Assembly: GCF_000237925.1 (NCBI RefSeq)
Contig: NC_031500.1
Location: 2,580,185-2,644,184 of the forward strand
Source of the DNA: Schistosoma mansoni
Lineage: Eukaryota > Platyhelminthes > Trematoda > Strigeidida > Schistosomatidae
Direction: 5' to 3'
DNA length: 64,000 nucleotides
Below, in pieces: positions 1 to 10,535 of the stretch. The position numbers and the translations under genes are program-made. Numbering within the stretch: position 1 is the stretch's first letter; each line of letters begins with the position of its first letter. The notes under the pieces are model-generated. The model searched no databases and was not told the origin of the DNA. It worked only from the letters and a program-made list of their open reading frames with translations.

Positions 1-65
1 GTCACCCTGACTAAAGTTCATAAAGAATGAATGCAACAAATGTTGACATTCAAATTTAAATCTAA

Positions 66-215
66 CTCTGCCTGTAACTCTTCTAGAGTTACTGCCGGTT
101 CTAAGCCTGGGTAAAGGAGGAGGGTTGAGTATAAGGTTAGCGACCCCATCCCATAGAAAACTAATTTGCTAAAAAACCACTAACCAGAAAATAATTTAAA
201 TTTAAATCTCAAATT
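66..215 (+). mobile_element. RTE-like LINE 5' leader fragment
   Basis: The text AGAGTTACTGCCGGTTCTAA through GCGACCCCATCCCATAGAAA and AACCAGAAAA matches the leader at 60325-60450, where it runs into an endonuclease reading frame. Here only the leader is present. Confidence 0.6.
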
Positions 216-289
216 CAACTTGATCATCTTAAAACTTTAATTCCATTCCTAACCCAATGATGTTTTCATCGATTGAAAACATTTTAGGC

Positions 290-450
290 AGAGATGGATA
301 GTGGCTAGCAGTGGGATCCAGTTTGACGCGCGTTTCGTCCTATTTGGGACTCGTCAGCTGGATGTACCTGCATCTCAGAGTTGACGTTCACTCTGGGACT
401 CGAACCCAGTACCTTTCGCTTCAAACGCCATCGCGTTATCCACTCGGCCA
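290..450 (-). mobile_element. Smalpha-type tRNA-derived SINE with hammerhead ribozyme
   Basis: Read on the - strand it opens with a tRNA-like A box (TGGCCGAGTGG), then a B box (GGTTCGAGTCC), then GATGCAGGTACATCCAG and a hammerhead ribozyme, ending CACTGCTAGCCACTATCCA. This is the organisation of the Smalpha repeats of Schistosoma. RNA polymerase III would drive it. Confidence 0.85.
316..368 (-). ncRNA. Hammerhead ribozyme (Smalpha type)
   Basis: On the - strand: CTGACGA core (351-357), stem II GTCC/GGAC with loop CAAATA, GAAAC (332-336), a short stem III and the cleavage triplet GTC (325-327). Position 7 of the core is C rather than U, which the CUGANGA consensus allows. ATCCAG before the core can pair with CTGGAT after the triplet to form stem I, although AAA separates the triplet from that strand. 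Self-cleavage is inferred from the known Schistosoma ribozyme. Confidence 0.75.
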
Positions 451-1273
451 GTAGTTAGTTGTTAGTTAGTATTTAATTTAATTAGTGGAACAGCGTATAT
501 AAACGAATAATACTGTTTTCAGTTAGATCCTCACCATACTTTAATATGCAGTACTATCTATGCGCATATATGAAATTATTAAACCAATCAAGGTAGTTTA
601 TGAATCCGTGATAACAGAAGTATAGAGTGTATACATAAACATAATATGTAAAAAGTACAAGTTGATAGTGTGACAAAGCGTTTAGTAATTGTGATAATAA
701 TTATAATAAAGGCATGAATCAATCTTTTATGATGCGAAGTATGTAACGGACTAAGAAAAATGGACATTGTAATAACATTCATTAAAAATTATTGAAACGA
801 TCTAATTCCTTATTTTCGGTGTCTTCTGAGCAGATCTTCCCAACTCTACATGCTGAACATCTAACTAGGTTTCTCTTGTAATAAATGGATACAAAGCTCA
901 ATAAATTTGTGTATTGGCTTGTCGAAGAACTTTTACTATGTGCACTGATACTGGATAAACCACTTTCTTTTATGTTCTACAAGGCGTTAAGGAATTGTAG
1001 TTTCCCGTCCAGTTCCTCCGCACACGTAAATCTGATTGCTGAGCTTATACCGTTAAATTGTTCTATGAGTTCTTTTTTTCCAATGTTCTGATCAAAGATA
1101 ACGAAAGTTTTATTAATGTGATGGCAATTATTCACTAGAACTATCATTCTATGAATTCCTCAAACAAAGCTAGCAAATAAGTTATTTGCGCAGGTATAAG
1201 ATAGGATAAATACTAATAAGAAAATGTACTTAGCAATCATTTTTGTCGAAAACAAGTATGATAGACATGGTAA
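451..1273. other. No recognised feature
   Basis: AT-rich sequence with only short open frames that resemble nothing known. Confidence 0.5.
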
Positions 1274-1380
1274 GCAGAGATGGATAGTGGCTAGCAGTAG
1301 AATCCAGGGCGCGCGTTTCGTCCTATTTGAGACTCGTCAGCTGGATGTACCTGCATCTCAGAGTTGATGTTCACTCTGGG
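1274..1380 (-). mobile_element. Smalpha-type SINE, cut by assembly gap
   Basis: Same repeat as 290-450 on the - strand, broken off at the N run. Its ribozyme core is CTGACGA and GAAAC, but the cleavage triplet reads GCC, which should block cutting. Confidence 0.75.
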
Positions 1381-1580
1381 NNNNNNNNNNNNNNNNNNNN
1401 NNNNNNNNNNNNNNNNNNNNNNNNNNNNNNNNNNNNNNNNNNNNNNNNNNNNNNNNNNNNNNNNNNNNNNNNNNNNNNNNNNNNNNNNNNNNNNNNNNNN
1501 NNNNNNNNNNNNNNNNNNNNNNNNNNNNNNNNNNNNNNNNNNNNNNNNNNNNNNNNNNNNNNNNNNNNNNNNNNNNNNNN
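1381..1580. other. Assembly gap (200 N)
   Basis: Flanked on both sides by the same SINE in opposite orientation (CTCTGGG / CCCAGAG), so the missing piece lies inside an inverted repeat. Its true length is unknown. Confidence 0.95.
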
Positions 1581-1697
1581 CCCAGAGTGAACATCAACTC
1601 TGAGATGCAGATATATCCATCTCACTAGTCCCAAATAGGACGAAACGCGCGTCAAACTGGATTTCACTGCTAGCCACTATCCATCTCTGCTTACCGT
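1581..1697 (+). mobile_element. Smalpha-type SINE, partial, facing the copy across the gap
   Basis: Plus-strand copy from CCCAGAGTGAACATCAACTC to CCACTATCCATCTCTGC. The ribozyme core reads CTCACTA in place of CTGANGA, so it is probably dead. Confidence 0.75.
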
Positions 1698-1699
1698 GC

Positions 1700-2215
1700 T
1701 TGTGAATTAAGGCTATATCGAGGCAATACGTACAGTATGCACATATGCCAATTAGAGACTGACCAGTTGCAGTCCTAACACATCGATGGGAAGATTCAAA
1801 CAAACAATACTAAATGAATGAAAACATTTTGTTTTGATAAATTTACTGTGACTTTAAGGGGATTTTTTCCTTCATTAATTGACTCTTCTAAGAAAGTCAA
1901 CCTTACCAAGCATTCTTTCTAAAAACAATCGATAGAATATCTTAAAGTTTAACTGAAAGTGTATTACTATTTAACAAGATGGTATCTCATGTAAATGACT
2001 ATGACATTGTATGATACGATTTTCGGTAAAAGTATAATGTACTGATGATCTTGGTCGATTGATTAGCCAATCAGCAGACACTGTCTAGGTATAAAACAAT
2101 TAACAATGCAAAGAAATGAAATAACGGTAGGATATTAGCTTTGATCTGAATAATAAACATTCACATGTCATGTTTAATTATACCTTTTTCCCTTCACATG
2201 ATAAACTAACAAGAT
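1700..2215. other. No recognised feature
   Basis: AT-rich spacer between SINE copies; no gene-like signal seen. Confidence 0.45.
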
Positions 2216-2224
2216 GTGTTGGGT

Positions 2225-2415
2225 ATTATGAAGTTGAAATCATGAATCAATTGTCACCATCGAAAACCTGGAAGCACCGGACGGCCGTTTCATTCTATCA
2301 TGGGACTCCTCAGCAGTGCGAATCCACGATCCCGCACTGGCGAGATTCGAACACAGGACTTACTAGTCTCGCGCCAGAGCACTTAACCGATAGACCACTG
2401 AGTCGGCATCCAACT
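2225..2415 (-). mobile_element. tRNA-derived SINE, second hammerhead family
   Basis: The - strand reads a tRNA-like head (GGATGCCGACTCAGTGGTCTA, GGTTAAGTGCTC is the A-box side, B box TTCGAATCTCG), then GCACTGCTGAGGAGTCCC, GAAACGGCCGTCC and the tail ATTGATTCATGATTTCAAC. Stem II has one mismatch. It pairs head to head with the + copy that follows. Confidence 0.75.
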
Positions 2416-2481
2416 CACTGAAGACAATTAGTGGACGGTCGCTCAAAATCGTGGATTAGTTAAAGTTAGACATTAACACCT

Positions 2482-2680
2482 TTGGATGCCGGCTCAGTGG
2501 TCTATCAGTTAAGTGCTCTGGCGCGAGACTAGTAAGTCCTGTGTTCGAATCTCGCCAGTGCGGGATCGTGGATTCGCACTGCTGAGGAGTCCCATAGTAG
2601 GACGAAACGGCCGTCCAGTGCTTCCAGGTTTTCCGTGGTGGTCTAGCTTCAATTGACTCATGATTTCAACTATGAAAATA
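2482..2680 (+). mobile_element. tRNA-derived SINE, second hammerhead family, best copy
   Basis: TGGATGCCGGCTCAGTGGTC opens the tRNA-like head, GTTCGAATCTCG is the B box, then the ribozyme at 2575-2623 and the tail TTCAATTGACTCATGATTTC. Confidence 0.8.
2575..2623 (+). ncRNA. Hammerhead ribozyme (CTGAGGA type), intact core
   Basis: Stem I CGCACTG pairs with CAGTGC after the cut site; core CTGAGGA (2582-2588); stem II GTCC/GGAC with a seven-base loop; GAAAC (2604-2608); stem III GG/CC; cleavage triplet GTC (2613-2615). All invariant positions of the hammerhead consensus are present, so of the copies here this is the most likely to self-cleave. Confidence 0.75.
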
Positions 2681-2894
2681 CTAAATTCTCCACAAAACCC
2701 CCTCTGATCCATTATGAAGTTACCAGTAACATAATAAATCTTGAATAATATTACAATTCAGTTAACTGTCACTTTGTCATCTTACTAAATCTTATGCAGT
2801 TATCGTAACTTAATCTATTACTTCTCAGTTAGAAAGGACTAACTGATTGTAAATCATAAAATATATGTTAACGACATTTTAATGGTTGAATTCA

Positions 2895-3085
2895 TGAGTA
2901 GATGTAAGCTAGATCACTATTAAAAACTTGGAAGCACCGAATGGCCGTTTCGTCTTACTATGGGACTTCCCAGCAGTGCCCAGACATGATCCCACACCAA
3001 AGGGACTCGAACCCGGGATCTTCGCTCTCGCTTAACTTCTAGAACACTAAGCCGGAGTCTAACGGTGTTAATACCTAACTTCAAT
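2895..3085 (-). mobile_element. Second-family hammerhead SINE, decayed
   Basis: Minus-strand copy with a clear B-box side (GGTTCGAGTCC) and tail. The ribozyme core reads CTGGGAA and the triplet is lost, so it is inactive by consensus. Confidence 0.65.
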
Positions 3086-3215
3086 TGATTCATAACCTTG
3101 TGAAAACTTCTATCCATTGTCTGAGGTAGATACCTGTCTTTAACCGACACCGATTGGACTCCACGGCTTCTCACTAAGACTCCATCTTGAAGCCAGTCAC
3201 TAGTGAGAATTAACA
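3086..3215 (-). repeat. 5' extension of second-family SINE
   Basis: The stretch from TCCATTGTCTGAGGTAGATA to GAAGCCAGTCACTAGTGAG also flanks SINE heads at 41.3, 42.4, 46.7, 48.8, 50.3 and 63.3 kb. This suggests the mobile unit is longer than the tRNA-ribozyme part. Confidence 0.5.
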
Positions 3216-3217
3216 CT

Positions 3218-3392
3218 GTTGGATGCCGGCTCAGTGGTCTTGAGGATAGACGTTCGCGCGCGAGACCGAAGATCCTAATTTCAGTTTCTGTGTGCGGGAT
3301 CGTGGACGTGCACTGCTGAGGTGTCCAATACTAGGACAAAACGGCAGTCCAGTGCTTCCAAGCTTTCAATTGTAATCTAGCTTATATCGACT
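3218..3392 (+). mobile_element. Second-family hammerhead SINE, decayed
   Basis: Starts TGGATGCCGGCTCAGTGGTC. The ribozyme part reads CTGAGGT and CAAAAC, off consensus. Confidence 0.65.
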
Positions 3393-3394
3393 CA

Positions 3395-3948
3395 GGAATT
3401 GCCCCTAAATGCCCCAGTAAGGCCCTCAAATGCCCAGGTACGGCCGAGAGTGGGAAGTGTCCGTTCTCCCTCTCCAAGTGCTCTCACATGGCCACGCGTA
3501 TACAGACTATGCCAGGGAAGTCCTACTCATTATCTTTTCGCACCACACAAGTTGTTTACGAAATTGAGAGGACGAAAAGCGAATGTCCGGCGCATTAACC
3601 GGATTGGTGGACACGGAGGGTCCACCTAGGGGAGTTGGGAAACCCTGATTCCAAACCAATGGTGCACATGGGCTCCAGTATCCTGAGGGAACAAATGACG
3701 TATGAATCAATCGTTGGTCAACGGCTACCATTGGAATGCATCGCCTCACGATGCTCCACTGCCTTGTGGATCAGACCTTTAGGTCAAAGGCTCGGGGTGT
3801 GGCCCCCTAAGAAAACCACCTGCTTCGGTTTGGACACCTAAGCAGTATCACATCCCTCACACAAATCAAATGAGATTTGTGTGGCGCATATGTATCTGGT
3901 GCTTCCTTGTACCAATATTTATGTGTTTAAATAAATAAATAAATAAGA
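3395..3948 (+). mobile_element. 0.5-kb TAAA-tailed non-autonomous repeat
   Basis: Runs from the GGTACGGCCGAGAGTGG block through CCTAGGGGAGTTGG and ends CCAATATTTATGTGTTTAAA followed by (TAAA)n. Six other copies lie in the window. The last ~60 bases match the 3' end of the RTE LINE at 34720, so it is probably mobilised by that LINE (inference). Confidence 0.65.
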
Positions 3949-4399
3949 CTCATGAATTCAACTATTAAAATCACTACAATCTCCACAAACCCTCACTCTG
4001 ATAATTAACGATATTTGTTATGTGTTTCCAGTAAAACAGTATTATGTTCAAGTAATCCAGTCTTTCCACAACTTGTTTACCAAAACCAAATCATTTCTAT
4101 TGTCATAGATAAGTAACAGACGATGAGAGTGGTTGGTTGGCACATTTACCGTTGTCTTGCAGTGATGAATCCAATAACATACCACTTTTCATAGTAGCTA
4201 ATTCAATCTATTTCGGTAAGTTTTTTTAAACTGTTTTCTAGAAATTAAGCCTATTTGACAAGTAAGAAGTTTTTTTTACCTACAATTCACAAATCTTATC
4301 ATATTATACTATTGAATTAATAATCAACGACATTTAATCATTGACAACGAATATACAGAAATCGACTTGTGCCATATGTAAACCTGTCATGATATCCTG

Positions 4400-4407
4400 T
4401 ATAAATA
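4400..4407 (+). promoter_or_regulatory. Possible TATA box of the VAL gene
   Basis: TATAAATA lies 41 bases before the ATG of the VAL gene. This spacing would place a transcription start close to the ATG with a short 5' leader. In AT-rich DNA such matches are common, so this is only a candidate. Confidence 0.3.
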
Positions 4408-4447
4408 TTCCATTTTATACATTCTTTTATAATCTATCTAATCAAGT

Positions 4448-7400
4448 ATGTTTAAGATTGTTCTAGTTAGCTGTTTATTATTTCTATTCACATCTTTATA
4501 TGTGGAAACAAAGTTATCGGAAGGACAACGAGCAATCTATAATTTCCATAAAAAAGTTCGTAAAGATGTAAAAAATTGCAGGATACCTGGTCAACCTCCA
4601 GCTAAAAATCTAACAAAGTTGGTAAGTCGATATTGATCGATCATCTAAGCACTCAATTAATTCGTTCACATAACCTGCAGAACTAAAGGAAAAACTATAG
4701 ACACATTTTACTCCACCATTTGATTAAGAATGCAATATCAATAACACAATGGGTAGTAGTGTAATCTACACACTGATCACAAAGCTCTTCACAACAAATT
4801 ATTTAGTCATTTTTATACAGTACATTAACATTCCTATTCATCTATTAATTTATTCGGCTTATTTACTTGCGCCTGTTACCCTGCTTCAAGGAGTGTAGGC
4901 CAGCCACCGCCATTCTCCATCCAACTCTGTCATAGGCAATCCTCTCCAGTTATTTTCACTTCCTATTCATCGTTTCCATGTCTGCTTCCATTTACCGTAG
5001 TAGTGTTTACTTTAACATTACTCTTTTCTGTTCCCCTTTACGATTCCAAGTTAGCAACTGCCTCGTGATGCAGTTTGATGATTTCTTCAATGTATATCCT
5101 ATCCACTTCTAATGTCTTCGCCTAATTTTCTCTCCGGCGGGATCTGGTTTGTTTTTTCTCACAGACATTGAGTATCTTACATAGACAATTGTTTACAAAT
5201 ACTTGTACCTTCTTGATGATGATTGTGGTAGTTCTTCAAGTTTTATCTCCGTACAGTAGAACTGCCTCGACATTCATATTGAAGACTGTGAATTTGATAT
5301 TGGTTGACATACAGTTGTTTTAAGTTGCATATGTTCTTCAATTGTACAAATGCTTTCGTTGCTTTCCCAATCCTCATCTTTACATCTGTGTTCGATCCTC
5401 CTTGTTCATCGCTGATGCTGATCACGTACGTGAAAAATTTCACATCTTCTAGAGTTTCTCCATCAAGTGTGATTGCATTGATATTCTCTGTGTTGTATTT
5501 GAGGATGTTGCTTTTTCACATGTGTATATTGAAGTCTACTGACACAGAGACTGCTGCTACACCAGTTTTCTGCATCTGCATTTATTCGTGTGTATAGAAT
5601 AGAATGATCAGGTAACCTACGAAGTCCAAATCGTCTAATTGCATCCAACCTGTCCATCGTATTCCGTACTTCCCGTTAGATGTCGAGGTTTTCATAATCT
5701 AGTCGACCACCAGAAGAAAGATAAAGAGGGAGAGTAATAATTTAATCGGATTATAATGACATTAATAACATACACATATAAACTCCCCCCACTAGTTTAT
5801 AACACTTTAGTCGTTCTAATGACATCATAATCTTACTTATGGTTCAAGTTAAATTTATTTATTTATTTAAACACATAAATATTGGTGCAAGGAAGCACCA
5901 GATATATTTATGCGCCACACAAATCTCATTTGATTTGTGTGAGGGATGTGATACTGCCTGGCCTCTCAGACCAAAGCGGTGGTTTTCTTAAGGGGACCAC
6001 ACCCCGAGCCTTTGACCTAAAGGTCTGATCCACAAGGCAGTGGAGCATCGTGAGGCGATGCATTCCAATGGTAGCCGTTGACCAACGGTTGATTCATACG
6101 TCATTTGTTCCCTCAGGATACTGGAGCCCATGTGCACCATTGGTTTGGAATCAGGGTTTCCCAACTCCCCTAGGTGGACCCTCCGTGTCCACCAATCCGG
6201 TTAATGCGCCGGACATTCGCTTTTCGTCCTCTCAATTTCGTAAACAACACCCCCGCCATAAGTAATAATCTCATTAAATTGTATTAATTAACACTCTTTT
6301 ATTAGAAGAAGTTTTTCTGGATATTTTAGTATTTTCATAGTTGAAATCATGAGTCAATTGAAGCTAGACTACCATGGAAAGCCTGGAAGCACCGGACGGC
6401 TGTTTCGTCCTATTATGGAACTCCTTAACGAAACGGCCGTCCAGTGCTTCCAAGTTTTCCATGGTGGTCTAGCTTCAATTGACTCTTTTATTAATTGAAA
6501 TATAATTGAAATCTTTTTTTTTTCTTTCTAAGAAATGGAATAAACTATTAGCTAATAAAGCTAAACAACAAGCTAAACGATGTAAATATGATTCAAATGA
6601 TCCAAATGATTTTATTATTGGGGATTTTGAATCAATTGGACAAAATTTAGCCGATTATCCAACAATTGAAGGGTAAATTGATATTACGTAATATACATAC
6701 ATTCATTCATTCATTTGAATAGTGCAATGAAAGATTGGTTAGAAGAGTATAAAAATTATAATTTTGAAAAGAATCAATGTAATGGTGATTGTAAAAATTA
6801 TAAACAGGTTTGTTTTAATGATTATATTTCATATAGTGTTATAACTTGTGATCTTGTACCCCCCCTATCAATATATGATGTAATGATGCCGCTAATTAAA
6901 GAACAGTGACTTATCGACAAGATCAATGACACAGTCTCTATCGGTGATCCTTATTCCCATCTAGCCATTCTTGTTTTAGTTTAGAACTATTTTTATTTTA
7001 TTTTATTTGAACATATAAATATTGGTACAAAGGGGGTATCAGATATATATGCGCCACACCAAAAATTGTTATTTCATTTTAATTGTATGAGGCTATGATA
7101 CTGCCTGGGTGCCCAAACAGAAGCAGGTTGTTTCCTTAGGAAGCCACACCTGAAGCCTTCGACATAAAGGTCTCATCCACAAGACAGTGAAGCATCGTAA
7201 GGAGATACGATCCCATGATAGCCGGTGACCAACGATTGACTCATAGGCCGTTTCTTCCCTCAGTGTAATAGAGCCCATGTGCGCCATTGGTTTAGAATCA
7301 GGGTTTCCCAACTCCCCTGAGTGGACACGCCTTGTCCACCAACCTGGTTAAAAGCACCGGACATTCGCTTTTCTTCCTCTCAATTTCGTAAACAACTTGC

Positions 7401-10400
7401 GTGGTGCTATAATGCAGTGAGTTGGACTTCCCAGACAGAGGCTGTATACGCGTGGCCGTGTGAGGGCATTTCGAGAGAGAGAGAGAGGGTGGGCTCTCAC
7501 TATCGGATGTAGCAGGGCATTTGGGGGCTAAGTCCAGAACATCAATAACAGCATCTGCAATATGAATCATATATTTCAAACATACTGGATTTATATACCA
7601 ACCAAACAGACCACATAACACCATAAAATAGAAAATAACATTTGTACAAGATCTAGCCAAAAGTGGCTATGAATGTGGGAGACTATCATTAATAGACTGG
7701 GTATAGCTCAAGAATGGTAAATCGTATAGTAATAGTCTATGGCTCAAAATGAAGCTTATAATAGGGTAAGCATGAATATGCATAGTTTAGCTACTTAACA
7801 ATTATACAATAAAAATATGTGTATCTTATTGGTTCATAAATAGTTCTCAAAAGTTACCATTTATAATTCTCGTTGGGACATAACAACTAGGTAAACAAGT
7901 TTGTACAAATCAGTTTTTAAAACTAGTTGAGCGCTTTATTTAGTGTACGATGACATCTCCACACTACACTCTGCCTTCAACTCCCTCTCATAACCGCTAT
8001 TTATAAATAAGTTTCACGGTGTTAAAACGGACAGTTGGTTAACCAATTGGCTGTGTTCGTATTTCTCTCATGCAGAACTGTATATTGTGCTTGAAGATAA
8101 GTTTAGCTGGTGTGCTACAATGGGTCATTCTTTCCTTTTTCTTTTCTCCTTTCTCCATGATTGCCCATCTTACACAAAAAGCACTTTCGTTGGATATGCT
8201 GACGATTCCAACATATTCCTTTTCAGCTCCCATTGAAATTAACTAGTTCTTGTCTCAGAGAGTTATGGTCTATCTTTAAGGGTCTCACACCTAATCTGAA
8301 ATACCAAACTGTTAACTTTTACGATTTGTAAACTATTGTATATTACACATTACTCTTTCGGTGGAGATTTTTTCTCTGAGCTGGATAGTTTCGTCGTAGA
8401 GCTTCCACCGTTATTCTGAACGACATCATCAGCACAAGAAGCAAATTAATGGAAGATACAATCAAAATAACGAAGTAAACAATAACAGGTTAACCAATCA
8501 AGATCGAGGTCTACAGGACATGCTGGGAGTCATATGTCAAGAAATTCGAACACTTCACTTCTACTTGAAGTTTGTGCTGATGATATCGTTCAGAAGAACC
8601 ATGAAAGATCTACGACCAAACCATCCATCTCAGAAAACAAAACTCCACCCAAATCATCCACCTGATCTATAAATCTCCACCATCTCAATATTATTCTTTA
8701 CTCTTCCCGATTATTCTTTTCTGGACTTTTGATGAAAAAGTTTTCTATGTTCCCCATAGTGCTGAAGTCAGTTAACAAGATATGTGGTGAAACTTTTGAT
8801 ATCATTATGAATATGGTTGTGGATAGATATTTGAAATCTCCTAAACTATTGTCAGTCGTTACTTTATTTCTTTCCAATCTTTTAGATGGTTTGGAATACC
8901 ACTGAAGAAATAGGCTGCGGTTATGAAAAATGTGGAAAGAACTATTTGATTGTTTGCAATTATGCACCAGGGTAAGTGATTTTCTGGTAAGATAATAATT
9001 AATGTGTTGTGTTTTTTTTTTCAAATTTATAGTCACAGCGATGTCATTTCTACCGATTGTTGATTTGATAGTGTGACATAAAGTTAAATGGGAGTGAGAA
9101 ATCCTATCACCGTCTAGTCTTTCTTCACACCAATAATATTTTGAAAGATTTTTCTGATCTACGTGATGCTTAGAAAGCGTTTGAATCAGCCTGTTAGTGA
9201 TACTCAGGATTGATTTTTTTCTGCCGGTCTTAGTTGACATATGTGCATCTTGTGTGGATTGTCTCAGTATTATCATTGTTACATAGTTATTGTGACTGGA
9301 AGCGAAATTTAAGAAGCCCGTTTCATCCTATTTGGTACCTGTCGTCTGGATATACCTGCATCTCAGTGTCGATGTTCGCACTACGTCTCGAACTCAGTAT
9401 CGTTCGCTGTTAACATTAGAGTATTGTCCTTTGAGCCATATAGTTTAGATAAACACTAAGATTTTAGAAAACTTGAATATGGTGATTCTTAACTGACACC
9501 GCTTCAAACATTCCTTGATGTAAGTCAATGGCAAATCAAAGAATGATAGCATCAACTACGAAATTAGTGAGTGCTCTTCCTAAGCTTTATACTTAAATCT
9601 CACTTTTCACTCAATGAATAGAGTAACAAAGCCATCAGTTAAAATCGATAAGAATCTATCAGTACTGAATATATGTCAAACACGTTTTGATGTAATAATA
9701 AATTATTCCCTATAGGAATTTAACAGTGAGAAAGTATTAGTACACTGAAAAACTACACTGTCATCGGTCGCTTGGTTATTACGAGAAAGCAATTACAATT
9801 GGTTGATCACTGGGTGATGATCAATGTCATATGTATCAGGTCCTTCTTAATACAGATAGAATCCTCCCGACCAATTTTTCAATGTGTCCACTAGTCTAGG
9901 TGACTCGACATTGCGTGAAATAAGATGGTGGTTGCAGGTAGTCAACAGGAAACCCTGGACATACATGACATTGATCATTACCCAGTGATCACTCAATTGT
10001 ATATACATCTCGGTGCTACAAAAAGTCAGTTGCGACCCGGATACCTCAATGGTAACGTCTCTGATTGTAGAGCTGTGTGGTATGGGATCGAATCTACCAA
10101 GAAGTATCAGTCCCGTCAAGATTACAGGTACACCTCACTGAAAAGTGCCAAGTAGTACAAAGCCTAGGTCCAGGGTTTTCTATTGACTAACTTCAATCAT
10201 CCATTCTAGTACATTTCATTTCTGACGGTGGACAGTACTGAAGTAGAAAGAGAATGTATCGAACTTATTTCAATTATCTGGATCATTTATTAATGATGGG
10301 ATAGGATTGATTATAAGAGATCAATGATAATTTTGTAAACTCTAATGTTTATTTGTATATTTTACTTTCTTCAGGGACTCTGAAGATAGACCATATGAAG

Positions 10401-10435
10401 CTAAACCAGAAAGTAAATGTAATAAATCAGAATAA
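4448..10435 (+). CDS. Venom-allergen-like secreted CAP (SCP/TAPS) protein, 5 exons, complete
   Basis: Exons 4448-4621, 6533-6672, 6723-6807, 8886-8971 and 10375-10435 all have GT/AG ends and keep one frame for 181 residues plus TAA. Residues 1 to about 20 are a hydrophobic signal peptide ([20 protein letters not shown]). The CAP domain follows: FHKKVRK and [15 protein letters not shown] then [17 protein letters not shown], the [11 protein letters not shown] block, WLEEYKNY, then [16 protein letters not shown] and VCNYAPG, ending in a Cys-containing tail. These match schistosome VAL proteins of the SCP/TAPS family, which are secreted or tegument-associated; their biochemical role is poorly defined. 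Even cysteines and a signal peptide suggest a secreted group-1 type (inference). Oddity: the usual HYTQ/HFTQ motif before MVW reads NYKQ, so one of the two cavity histidines is absent. AATAAA overlaps the stop. Introns hold RTE, SINE, TAAA-tailed and foldback repeats. Which numbered VAL it is cannot be said. Confidence 0.9.
4868..5720 (-). mobile_element. RTE-like LINE remnant (type 1)
   Basis: The - strand encodes decayed pieces of a reverse-transcriptase polyprotein: [28 protein letters not shown], then [14 protein letters not shown]. The same text occurs at 10.6-11.3 and 42.8-43.1 kb. It sits in VAL intron 1 against the gene's direction. Several frameshifts; no catalytic motif survives here. 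Confidence 0.7.
5846..6262 (-). mobile_element. 0.5-kb TAAA-tailed repeat, 5'-truncated
   Basis: Minus copy; begins with the reversed tail TTTATTTATTTATTTAAACA at the left and breaks off at CGTAAACAACACCC. Lies in VAL intron 1. Confidence 0.65.
6338..6490. mobile_element. Head-to-head pair of second-family SINE tails
   Basis: The - strand piece 6338-6424 (tail and half of the ribozyme) meets a + strand piece 6425-6485 (GACGAAACGGCCGTCC boundary and tail). Both lack the tRNA head. The pair ends about 40 bases before VAL exon 2. Confidence 0.6.
6993..7540 (-). mobile_element. 0.5-kb TAAA-tailed repeat, near full length
   Basis: Minus copy in VAL intron 3 from TTTTATTTTATTTGAACATA to the GGGCATTTGGGGGC block; contains a (GA)n stretch at 7470-7486. 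Confidence 0.65.
7545..8369. other. VAL intron 3, no recognised feature
   Basis: AT-rich intron sequence. Short open frames are present but look like chance. Confidence 0.45.
8370..8660. repeat. Foldback repeat, copy 1
   Basis: Arm 8375-8437 (CTCTGAGCTGGATAGTTTCG to GACATCATCAGCAC) is the inverted match of 8571-8634 (GTGCTGATGATATCGTTC to CCATCCATCTCAG). The same two arms with a related centre occur at 47230-47470. Looks like a small MITE or foldback element; no transposase inside. Confidence 0.55.
9300..9425 (-). mobile_element. Smalpha-type SINE, degraded
   Basis: The pattern CCGTTTCATCCTATTTGGTA, GGATATACCTGCATCTCAG and a decayed B-box side matches 290-450 on the - strand. Lies in VAL intron 4. 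Confidence 0.6.
9750..10165 (+). repeat. Dispersed repeat D
   Basis: The part GGGATCGAATCTACCAAGAA to ATTACAGGTACACC recurs inverted at 43588-43750, and the CACTCAATTG/GATCACTGG-rich start is echoed at 40980-41280 and 63610-63660. Family unknown. Confidence 0.4.
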
Positions 10436-10535
10436 AATTTAGAGAATTAATTTCAACCTAATTCATTTGTATTGAAGAAATATATCTTCTAATGGATTAA
10501 TAATTTTGTTTACTTAAGTTATTATACGGTGATGA

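Noticed and set aside
1327-1667. Open frames spanning runs of N
   Set aside because: They are artefacts of reading through assembly gaps.
8698-9276. 192-codon open frame on the - strand
   Set aside because: It overlaps VAL exon 4 on the opposite strand and its sequence resembles no protein; treated as a shadow.
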